From contig NZ_VUYS01000001.1 of the NCBI RefSeq assembly GCF_008389435.1, forward strand, positions 62,001-126,000: a stretch of DNA of 64,000 nt, in the 5' to 3' direction. Positions 35,647 through 43,658 of this stretch are shown here, one piece after another. The notes beneath the pieces are model-generated. The model was not told the origin of the DNA. It searched no databases and was given only the letters and a program-made list of their open reading frames with translations. The stretch's first letter is position 1; each line of letters opens with the position of its first letter. A program made the position numbers and the translations under genes. Source of the DNA: Candidatus Nitrosocosmicus agrestis. Lineage in GTDB: Archaea > Thermoproteota > Nitrososphaeria > Nitrososphaerales > Nitrososphaeraceae.

Positions 35647-36657
35647 TTACGAATCCCCATTTGACGGATGGAATCGCTCTATCTGTATTGTTGAATGAAT
35701 AATGCCAAAGTCTTTTTCTAGGAGGGCATTAACATCATCTAAAATCCGATAGGCGTTTGTATTATCCATTACAACGATGTGAGCCGAAAGCGCATGCAAT
35801 CCCGATGTTATGCTCCATATATGCAAATCAAATACCCCGGTCACTCCCTTGACCTTCAGAAGCGCTTGTTGTATTACTTCGTATGAAATATTTGAGGGAA
35901 CACCTTCCATGAGAATATGAACGGATTTCTTCAATAAGTTAAATATTCTAGGAAGGATGAATATCGCCAATCCGATACTCAACAGCGGATCTATTATTAG
36001 AATATTTGATAGAGAAATTAAAATCCCTCCGGCAATCACACCAATAGAACCAATTGTATCACCAAGTAACTCTAATTTCGCACCTTGGATGTTTAGATCC
36101 TCGTCTTTGGAATCACTAGCTTTGCGATGCGAGAGTAAGTTAATAGAGAAGCGTCTAGAGGTTTTGTTTTCTTTAGAATCCCCATTTGCATTTTTGTGAA
36201 TATCGGAGATTTCTCCATGATTATGAGGGTGTTCTCCTCGTAAGATGTACATGCCTACAATGTTTACAATTAATCCAATTACTGCTACTACTATCATAAT
36301 AGAGCTTTGAATTTCTACTGGCTCATAGAGTCGTCTATAAGATTCATAAACGATCACAATAGCTAATAACGATAAGATGATACTATTGATCAAAGAAGCA
36401 AGAATTTCCGTCCTAAAAAATCCATAAGTATGATTGGGTGTAGCCTCTTTCTTGCTGTAAATGGCGGCTATTAGAGCGATACAAATACCAAAAGTATCTG
36501 TAAGCATGTGCCCTGCGTCAGCCAGTAGAGCAAGACTTCCTGTATAAAAACCAGCAAGAACTTCAACTACTAAATAAGAAGCGAGTAAGATTAGAACGAT
36601 TTTTAATCGCTTTATTTTTAGGTTACTTCTAATGATTTCCACTGAAGCATTATGCAA
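35647..36657 (-). CDS. Cation diffusion facilitator (CDF) metal transporter
   Basis: A 336-residue CDF protein with six hydrophobic segments and a cytoplasmic C-terminal ferredoxin-like domain (GVTGVFDLHIWSITSGLHALSAHI). Transport-site residues in the second helix are H50 and D54 (DAGHMLTD). In the fifth helix the usual HxxxD reads E196-LLG-D200, so one His ligand is Glu. A His-rich loop (HPHNHGEISDIHK) and a long polar insert precede helix five. The family exports Zn, Co, Cd, Mn or Fe. The metal here cannot be named; the His-to-Glu change suggests something other than plain zinc specificity. Confidence 0.88.
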   Translation of the reverse strand: MHNASVEIIRSNLKIKRLKIVLILLASYLVVEVLAGFYTGSLALLADAGHMLTDTFGICIALIAAIYSKKEATPNHTYGFFRTEILASLINSIILSLLAIVIVYESYRRLYEPVEIQSSIMIVVAVIGLIVNIVGMYILRGEHPHNHGEISDIHKNANGDSKENKTSRRFSINLLSHRKASDSKDEDLNIQGAKLELLGDTIGSIGVIAGGILISLSNILIIDPLLSIGLAIFILPRIFNLLKKSVHILMEGVPSNISYEVIQQALLKVKGVTGVFDLHIWSITSGLHALSAHIVVMDNTNAYRILDDVNALLEKDFGIIHSTIQIERFHPSNGDS

Positions 36658-36940
36658 AGCAAGTAAGGTATCGAGAAAGCCAGATTAATAGATTTGTTCC
36701 CTATTAACCGATCGATATATACCAAATCAAAATGCTCCTAGGTTTTTCTATTACCATTCCTTAAGAATCGAAATAAAGTAAATTCAATAGGTGGTAGCTT
36801 GAAATATATCATGATATTAAAAGATATTAACATTGTGCTTCATTGTATTTTTTAATCCTAGATACATCGGTTTAGTGTATTGTTTAATAATACTAAATTC
36901 TCGAACACGTTTATATCTAGAAGATGCATACTTTATTTGA

Positions 36941-38089
36941 TTGGACAGAAGTAATGTTGTTATTTTTCATAATCATAAAAACAGCATAATTGTATTTGCT
37001 TCTCTCCTTTTCGTTTTTTCAATTATATCCATACAATATTTAACAATGGGTGTAGCAGAGGCTCATTTTAGCCATCTTGCTCACTATAATAATGGAGATT
37101 TTGGGGTTGGAAATAAATATCTCGTAATGCAACAGATGGAACCCGAATATACCAAGCCTAATGAAGTATCTCACATTCAGTTTAGTATACAGGATAAAGA
37201 TGGAAAGGACGCTCAGAATATAATAACAATGGTGGAAATATATTCGACTTCTACGGGCGAAAGAGTGGCAGCATTTCCTTGGACTAAAATGCAAATAGGA
37301 GATTTTCAGATACCATATATTTTCCCTAAAATCGGCAATTACCAAATTGTTTTGAGCTTGTTAAACGACAATACTCAGAATGTGAATGAAATAATTAATA
37401 CAGTGCCTCCTGCAAGAGTAATTCTTAGTGATACCTCTAACTGTGAATGTGAAAGAGCGGTATTTAATATCTCTATTGCAGAATCATTTGGATTTATATT
37501 TACTACGGTTGTTTATGGTGCGGCAATTGGCGTTATAGTAATAGTGGGTGCTGTACTAGGTTGGATGTATTTAAGTAGAAGAAATAGTAAGACCAACCCC
37601 ATTTCAAACGATGAATTCATCAAATATTCAGTTCTATTCTTGGCTATCGGTGCGGCAATAATCCATTTGGCGGTATTCTCAGAGCATGCAGCGTTAAGAT
37701 TTGAATACAGTATTTTTCTAATATCAGCTGCAGGGGGTCAATTGTTTTATGGACTATCATATATCCTGTTGATATTTTCGGACGATAAGCTATCCATCAA
37801 GAAAACAGACAAGAAGTATATTTCAAAGAAATATTACAAAAAATCTCTAATTCTAAATTACATCGGACTGGTAGGTTCATTAGTGTTGATTTTCTTATTC
37901 CTGTACTCTGTGATATTTCCACCACCTCTTTCTCCAAACCCACATCCCGAGGATGTAGACCTGGCTGGAATAGTCGACAAAGCATTGGAAATTACTTTGG
38001 TTATAGGAATAATATATCTAATGAAGTCAGAGAAAAGGCGCTACATTTACAGTCAGCACGAATATGAAAGTAAAGATATGAAAGAGTAG
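36941..38089 (+). CDS. Membrane protein with extracytoplasmic beta domain, unknown function
   Basis: A 382-residue protein starting at TTG. A signal anchor (about 13-40) leads to an extracytoplasmic beta-sandwich-like part (about 45-170; His-rich start AHFSHLAHYNN) with a Cys pair (SNCECERA). It is followed by about five membrane segments (about 180-370) and a charged tail. The external domain resembles small immunoglobulin-like sandwiches that bind copper in other proteins, but no clear ligand set is visible. The role is unknown; location near nirK and the CDF transporter hints at metal handling. Confidence 0.6.
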   Translation: MDRSNVVIFHNHKNSIIVFASLLFVFSIISIQYLTMGVAEAHFSHLAHYNNGDFGVGNKYLVMQQMEPEYTKPNEVSHIQFSIQDKDGKDAQNIITMVEIYSTSTGERVAAFPWTKMQIGDFQIPYIFPKIGNYQIVLSLLNDNTQNVNEIINTVPPARVILSDTSNCECERAVFNISIAESFGFIFTTVVYGAAIGVIVIVGAVLGWMYLSRRNSKTNPISNDEFIKYSVLFLAIGAAIIHLAVFSEHAALRFEYSIFLISAAGGQLFYGLSYILLIFSDDKLSIKKTDKKYISKKYYKKSLILNYIGLVGSLVLIFLFLYSVIFPPPLSPNPHPEDVDLAGIVDKALEITLVIGIIYLMKSEKRRYIYSQHEYESKDMKE

Positions 38090-38224
38090 GTAAATACTTG
38101 CTCACAAATCTCTTGGCTCAGGTAATATCAATTATAAAAAATAATGAGTATCTCCTAGTAATTGGCAAGATCAAAATTTCTAAGGTTAGCATATTCAAAT
38201 AAATTGGTAAGTTTACTTTATTAA

Positions 38225-38728
38225 TTAATACGGTTTTTTAATTTTAGTATAATTTTTGTAATAACTACTATCTTTTATTAAACCATTTATATATAATCTA
38301 GCATCTTTAGCAGTCATGTCCATACCTTCCGAGACATAAGACACAATTTTATTCCTTCCCTGTATAGAGCGATTAAGGTCGACAGCTTCCTGAATAACTT
38401 TAATTGGATCAGAACTATTTAAGGATCGCATTATGAGAGTAGCGAAAAACTTTGTCTTTTGTTGCTTTGGAATTATTATATCATTCTCTAACTCCATAAG
38501 TGGCTGTAACATCTTTCCCAATATACTCAAAATAGCCTGATCGGTAGACCAATTATCCTGTGACTCAGATAGTTTTAAAATGTTTGTATCTTTGTTATTT
38601 TTTGATGCCCAGCCAGTAGATACATCATAAATTATAGCTAGTCCGTGGTGAATTTGGTTATTGTGACGCAACGCATTACATTTTCTGCTAAATTTTTTTG
38701 TAAATCCAGTGCAACTATATTCTTGCAC
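38225..38728 (-). CDS. Protein with degenerate C2H2 finger-like N-terminus
   Basis: A 167-residue soluble protein. Residues 4-28 follow the classical zinc-finger spacing Y-x-C-x2-(C)-x3-F...L-x-H-x4-H: C6, F9 in place of the second Cys, F13, L20, H22 and H27. C17 could substitute as a ligand. The rest is helical (DQAILSILGKMLQPLMELE, DAARLYINGLI-like) with no known motif. Possibly a DNA-binding or protein-binding factor; the family is not recognised. Confidence 0.5.
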   Translation of the reverse strand: MQEYSCTGFTKKFSRKCNALRHNNQIHHGLAIIYDVSTGWASKNNKDTNILKLSESQDNWSTDQAILSILGKMLQPLMELENDIIIPKQQKTKFFATLIMRSLNSSDPIKVIQEAVDLNRSIQGRNKIVSYVSEGMDMTAKDARLYINGLIKDSSYYKNYTKIKKPY

Positions 38729-38835
38729 AATACTCCTACACTCATGTGACTATTATATGAGTCGCTAGGAGTGACTCTTGAGTAAAGCAAGATGGGAACA
38801 GGAAGGACATTATATTGGAATAAAATTAAAAGTAA

Positions 38836-39621
38836 CTAAGATAGACCAAAACAAAGGTCATTTCTTTTCTTAAGTAATTTATGAAGATTTGTACCATATT
38901 GCATGGCCTTTTTGGGATGAAGAGCTGATTCTTTTGGGACACCTATTTCTATGGCTATTTGCCTTATGATATGTTTTCTCAGCATATCTTCAGGACCTTT
39001 GATCTTAAATTCAAATGGAATCTCTTTGGCATAATTTACAAAGGAATCAGAGAGAAATGGTTGAAAAGACTGAATATTTAGTAAACCAATAATTACTGAA
39101 ATTTCATTCATCATATGAAGTTCGTTTTCTATTTTTTCATGCATAAAAGATAACAAGCCTGTCTCTCCTTGACTGTAAATAGAGCGATATCGATCATATC
39201 CGCAGAAAAGCTCGTCAATACCGTTAGCCGTCAAAAAAGTAGATCCAAGGTTATTATCCTTGACAATCTTGCTTATTTGATAAAACGCAATACAATTTTC
39301 GATATGAGAGAGTTTGTGGCAGTCAAGTTTAGACATCACGTATTTGCAATCATCAATAAACTCGGCTTCTTTAAGTTCAAAAGCAATATGCGAGGATGAT
39401 AAACCAAGTAGTTTCGAAACAGATTGAGAAAAAAGAATATCATGTGAATTTGCAAAACCAATTGTTACGAGATTTACTGTTTTACCCAGATCTTTGCAAA
39501 TTTTTGCAAGAACAGAACTATCAACTCCACCAGAAAAGGCTATAACAACTTCTTCTGAATCCTTGACAAATTCGTCAACTGTAGAATATAAATGAAGAAT
39601 TAAATCCCCAGATATTGACAA
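38836..39621 (-). CDS. Asparagine-synthase-like PP-loop ATPase without glutaminase domain
   Basis: A 261-residue protein with the ATP pyrophosphatase PP-loop SGGVDSS at 30-36. The AsnB-type second motif GIDELFCGYDRYR is at about 133-145. The C-terminal KESALHPKKAMQYGT segment resembles the AsnB synthetase end. Asparagine synthetases normally carry an N-terminal glutaminase domain, which is absent here. An adenylating amide or thio-type chemistry on an unknown substrate is inferred. It is divergent from a PTPS/QueD-like gene with only 70 nt between starts, so the two probably share a promoter region and a pathway. Confidence 0.8.
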   Translation of the reverse strand: MSISGDLILHLYSTVDEFVKDSEEVVIAFSGGVDSSVLAKICKDLGKTVNLVTIGFANSHDILFSQSVSKLLGLSSSHIAFELKEAEFIDDCKYVMSKLDCHKLSHIENCIAFYQISKIVKDNNLGSTFLTANGIDELFCGYDRYRSIYSQGETGLLSFMHEKIENELHMMNEISVIIGLLNIQSFQPFLSDSFVNYAKEIPFEFKIKGPEDMLRKHIIRQIAIEIGVPKESALHPKKAMQYGTNLHKLLKKRNDLCFGLS

Positions 39622-39691
39622 TAATTTTATTTTAATGGATTAAGATATATTTGTAATAATTATAATAGAGAGATGATAATACACAATAGAC

Positions 39692-40474
39692 TTGGATAAA
39701 GATTTGAAGTTTCTTGGTCAAAAAAAGGACTTGATAGAAAACAGAACAGGATATTCAATATCAAAGCTATTAGATTTTCTTAATATCGACTACAAATATA
39801 AAAATATTATAAATAATTCAGATTTAAAAATAGATTTTAAGGTTGGAGATAAATTTATCAAGATAATAGAAAATGATTCCGATGTAACAGAATTCAGAGA
39901 AATTAAAGAAAAATTCCCGTTAATAGAGATGATCGCAGTTGGAAAATCATCTTACTTGGGGAAAATCAATGAAATGGAGAGCATATTCTTATTTGATAAG
40001 CAGAGTGAACAAATAGGATCAATTTTCATAGAAGACCCTTCTTTGGCTTTTGATTATGCCCATATTCTGCCTTTGGTTGAAAAGTGTTCAATAATTCACG
40101 GACATACATCGACTATCATGGTAGAAATTATCGGAGAAATGAAAAATAACCTAGTAATCGATTTCTCAGAAGCTAAAAAAATCATCAAAGAAGCATTGTA
40201 TCAGATAGATCACAAATTCTTCATTAACAAGAAATATCTCAAGAAGGAAGAGGGCGATCATTTCTTCATAGAGTTTGATGGTCCCAAAGGATATTTTGAT
40301 TTAAAGGTTCCAAAATACACAACCTATCTGCTAGAGGGAGAGGCAACAGTTGAAAATCTCTCAACAGAGATCATTAGAATGTTATCAGACAGAATGCCTA
40401 AAAATGTACAAGCCATTGGTGTGTATATTTATGAAGGAGTTAATAAGGGAGCCCATATTCTTTCTTACATATAG
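39692..40474 (+). CDS. 6-pyruvoyltetrahydropterin synthase/QueD-like protein with a novel N-terminal extension
   Basis: A 260-residue protein beginning at TTG. The PTPS-like domain (about 115-260) has zinc ligands H124 (FDYAHIL), H136 and H138 (HGH). C132 is placed like the catalytic Cys, followed by LVIDFSEAKK, IDHKFF, TVENLSTEI and YEGVNKGA. QueD and PTPS act on dihydroneopterin triphosphate in pterin and deazapurine (archaeosine/queuosine) synthesis. The N-terminal 110 residues (DFLNIDYKYKN, LKIDFKVGDKFIKIIE) form an unassigned alpha/beta domain. Its D...E-x-I pattern only loosely recalls nuclease-like folds. The substrate is uncertain. Confidence 0.75.
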   Translation: MDKDLKFLGQKKDLIENRTGYSISKLLDFLNIDYKYKNIINNSDLKIDFKVGDKFIKIIENDSDVTEFREIKEKFPLIEMIAVGKSSYLGKINEMESIFLFDKQSEQIGSIFIEDPSLAFDYAHILPLVEKCSIIHGHTSTIMVEIIGEMKNNLVIDFSEAKKIIKEALYQIDHKFFINKKYLKKEEGDHFFIEFDGPKGYFDLKVPKYTTYLLEGEATVENLSTEIIRMLSDRMPKNVQAIGVYIYEGVNKGAHILSYI

Positions 40475-40599
40475 AGGGTCTTTTGGATCAGAAAAAGCAA
40501 CTTTTTATCAATCCTGGAATTTGTTTTTGATTTTTTTTATAGACGAAATCTATCGAGGAAGGTTAATAACTAATTAATTAAAGAGTAAACAAATTAAAA

Positions 40600-42972
40600 T
40601 TGAGCTTAAAGATCACCGAAAAGACCTGGTCAGCGGAAACGGAGAAAAGAATCCTGCAAGAATGGAGGATCAACAATATTTACAATTATCCATTGAATGA
40701 TGAAATAAATGAGAAAAACTTTGTAATTGATACTCCTCCCCCTTATCCCTCAGGCAGACCCTGGCATATCGGAGCAGCAGCACATTACTCACAAATTGAT
40801 ATGATTGCAAGGTTTGCTCGTTTAAAGGGTTTGAAAGTTGTATTTCCAATTGGAATAGATAGAAATGGAATTCCTGTAGAAATGCATACTGAAAAGAAAT
40901 ACAAGATTCGAATGAGAAATACAGAAAGAAGAGAATTTTTAAAGCTTTGTAAGATTACATTAGATGAAACTGAAAACGAGTTTATAGAAATACTGGCGAG
41001 CCTTGGTCTTAGTGCTAATTTTGATGAGAAATACCAAACTGATTCTTCAACATATAGAGCGTTTACTCAGTCAACGTTTATTGACATGTGGAACAGGGGC
41101 TTGATATACTTGGGAAACAGGCCTAATAATTATTGTATCGACTGCGGCACTACCATAGCTGATGCGGAAATTAATTATCTAGATATTGAAACCAAATTAG
41201 TTTATCTAAAGTTTTATTCAAAACAAATAGACAATTATATCACTATTGCAACTACCAGACCCGAGCTTCTTTTTGCATGTCAAGCTGTAATAGTAAATCC
41301 CGATGATGAAAGGTATGACAACCTTCAAGATACATTATTAAAAATACCATTATTTGATAGAGAGGTCAAGGTAATTCCCCATTTATCTGTAGATAAAAGC
41401 TTCGGGTCTGGAGCGGTCATGATATGCAGTTATGGTGACCTTAATGACGTTCAATTATTCAGAGAACTAGGTCTGCAGGAAATAGTCTCCATAGATATGA
41501 ACGGGAGAACTACAGAAGCAGCAAGGGAATTTTCAGGACTCAAAATAAAAGATGCAAGAACCAAGATAATTGAGGAACTTACTAATAGAGGACTGGTTGA
41601 AAAAATTGAAACTATTATTCATAGAACGCCGGTTTGTGAAAGAAGTAAAACTCCGATTCAAATAATTTCGCTTGAAGACTATTATCTAAAGCAGGTTGAT
41701 ATGAAGTCAGAACTACTGAACCAATCCCACACCATGAAATTTTATCCTGAAATGCATAGACAAATTCTCACAAATTGGATAAAATCAGTGGCAATAGATT
41801 GGCCAATATCAAGACGTAGATATTATGGAACTGAAATCCCAATATGGTATTGCACAAAATGTCACACACCTAATCTGCCTAAACCCGGAAAGTATTATAG
41901 ACCTTGGGAAGAAAACCCTCCGTTTGAACATTGCAGTTCATGTGGTAATGACAAATTTGAAGGAGAGAAAAGGATTTTTGATACATGGATGGATTCAAGT
42001 GTAACGCCTCTTTTTGTTTCAAAATTTTACAAAGACAAACAGTTTTTTGATAAATCATATCCAGCAGCCTTAAGACCCCAAGGTAAAGACATTGTCAGGA
42101 CTTGGTTGTATTATACTATGTTAAGGTGTGTATATCTTACGGATCAGATACCCTGGGAAGGAGCTTGGATAATGGGATATGGCGTAGATGAGAAAGGTGA
42201 AAAAATGAGCAAGAGTAAAGGCAATGTAATCGATCCGCTTCCTCTAATCAAAAAGTACGGAGCTGATGCCTTTAGATTTTGGTCTGCGAGTGAGACAAAT
42301 GTTGGATATGACTTTAGATGCTCAGAACTTAAGATACAGGGAGCCCAAAAATTCTTGTCAAAGCTATGGAACATTGGAAGGTTTATTTCAAATTTTGAAA
42401 TTATAGAAGAAAACAATAAACCACAAGTGCTCAACCCAACCGACAAGTGGATACTTTCAGAATTATCCAATACCATAAGCAAATGTTTGGAAGGATATGA
42501 AGAGTTCAATTTTTTTATACCTGCCAATACACTTAGAGAGTTTACTTGGAATGTTTTTGCAGCGCACTATATTGAAATGATAAAGGGCAGAGCATACAAT
42601 AAAGAACTTGAAGAGAATAGAAAATCGGCCCTTTATACTATTCACAAGTGTTTTAAAACGATATTGCTACTATTGGAACCATTATGCCCATTTATTTCCT
42701 ATGAACTTTGGATAAAAATTTATGAGAATAAAGAAATAATTACAAATCAAAGAAAAATACCGATGGTAGACAATGAATATGATTCCTTTATCCCTTCAAC
42801 ACAGGACATCATCAAATTCAATTCAGAAATTTGGAACAAGAAAAAAACGACAATTTCTGAAATTACAAAAAAACCACTTTCACTCAAGGATCCAATCCAT
42901 ACAACAATTCCAAGGGAGTTAGAACCATTTAGTGACGATTTGGTAACTATGCATAACATAATTAGAGAATAA
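40600..42972 (+). CDS. valS: Valyl-tRNA synthetase
   Basis: A 790-residue class Ia synthetase. The HIGH-box variant HIGA is at 56-59 within PPPYPSGRPWHIG, a form used by archaeal ValRS. The editing domain includes TIATTRPELL. The catalytic domain has WPISRRRYYGTEIPIWYC and zinc-ribbon cysteines (YCTKC...HCSSC). KMSKS is at 535-539, and an anticodon-binding helical domain follows. A second CxxC pair (YCIDC) sits earlier. It is shorter than bacterial ValRS because the C-terminal coiled coil is missing. The start is TTG. LeuRS and IleRS were considered, but the motif wording favours ValRS. Confidence 0.9.
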   Translation: MSLKITEKTWSAETEKRILQEWRINNIYNYPLNDEINEKNFVIDTPPPYPSGRPWHIGAAAHYSQIDMIARFARLKGLKVVFPIGIDRNGIPVEMHTEKKYKIRMRNTERREFLKLCKITLDETENEFIEILASLGLSANFDEKYQTDSSTYRAFTQSTFIDMWNRGLIYLGNRPNNYCIDCGTTIADAEINYLDIETKLVYLKFYSKQIDNYITIATTRPELLFACQAVIVNPDDERYDNLQDTLLKIPLFDREVKVIPHLSVDKSFGSGAVMICSYGDLNDVQLFRELGLQEIVSIDMNGRTTEAAREFSGLKIKDARTKIIEELTNRGLVEKIETIIHRTPVCERSKTPIQIISLEDYYLKQVDMKSELLNQSHTMKFYPEMHRQILTNWIKSVAIDWPISRRRYYGTEIPIWYCTKCHTPNLPKPGKYYRPWEENPPFEHCSSCGNDKFEGEKRIFDTWMDSSVTPLFVSKFYKDKQFFDKSYPAALRPQGKDIVRTWLYYTMLRCVYLTDQIPWEGAWIMGYGVDEKGEKMSKSKGNVIDPLPLIKKYGADAFRFWSASETNVGYDFRCSELKIQGAQKFLSKLWNIGRFISNFEIIEENNKPQVLNPTDKWILSELSNTISKCLEGYEEFNFFIPANTLREFTWNVFAAHYIEMIKGRAYNKELEENRKSALYTIHKCFKTILLLLEPLCPFISYELWIKIYENKEIITNQRKIPMVDNEYDSFIPSTQDIIKFNSEIWNKKKTTISEITKKPLSLKDPIHTTIPRELEPFSDDLVTMHNIIRE

Positions 42973-43015
42973 TAAAAAAATGATGATGATTTGCAGGTAT
43001 GAAAGGATAATAAAT

Positions 43016-43384
43016 CTAAGATTTATTCCCGCTTACTAAATCTAATATATCCTCTGCTAAATCAATGACATTTTGAGACTCGATATTGGGCTCCAATGTT
43101 ATCAATAACATTTTTTTATCCAAGTAAAAAGTTAACAATGACAGTTTTTCACGTTCTACATATACGAATCGAGCTTTACCCATTGTATCGTCGAATCTTT
43201 CTCGCATTGATTTTCTAAGGGCAGTGTGTGTAAGATACAGCTCTTCACTAGGTTGATCAACAATAGAATCGATGCCATGCCTCATACCTCCAACTACCAA
43301 GGAGCCTGTTTCATCAATTAACCCCGCATATCGAATATCTTTATTCAGTTCGAAAATAGCATCAATTATTTTTTGGTAATCCAT
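43016..43384 (-). CDS. DUF6659-like small protein (roadblock-like fold?)
   Basis: A 122-residue soluble protein. The pattern is an N-terminal helix (YQKIIDAIFELNKDI), strand RYAGLIDETGSLVVGGM, a helix with SEELYLTHTALRKSMRERF, strands ARFVYVEREKLSLLTFYL and MLLITLEP, and a C-terminal helix. This resembles thaumarchaeal DUF6659 proteins and, more loosely, roadblock/LC7 regulators. A related protein is encoded near 52 kb. The function is unknown; protein interaction or signalling is inferred. Confidence 0.6.
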   Translation of the reverse strand: MDYQKIIDAIFELNKDIRYAGLIDETGSLVVGGMRHGIDSIVDQPSEELYLTHTALRKSMRERFDDTMGKARFVYVEREKLSLLTFYLDKKMLLITLEPNIESQNVIDLAEDILDLVSGNKS

Positions 43385-43658
43385 GTGTAATAAAATAGGC
43401 TACTATTTATTGAATGTTGAGATTATTTTAGAAAACTTATTTCAATATAAACCAAAAAACATCTTTATCCTAAGATATAGGAATAACAAGAATTTTGTGA
43501 TGATGAAGATCTTGTTATACGTAAGCTTTCTTAATCTCACTAACCTATAGCGTATGAAAGACACAAATTTTATATCTTTTTTTTGTTAATTAATATATAA
43601 GGAACAATATTATAGGAAAAAGAAATAGAAGAGAAGGGGAGCCAATGGACTTTGCAGG

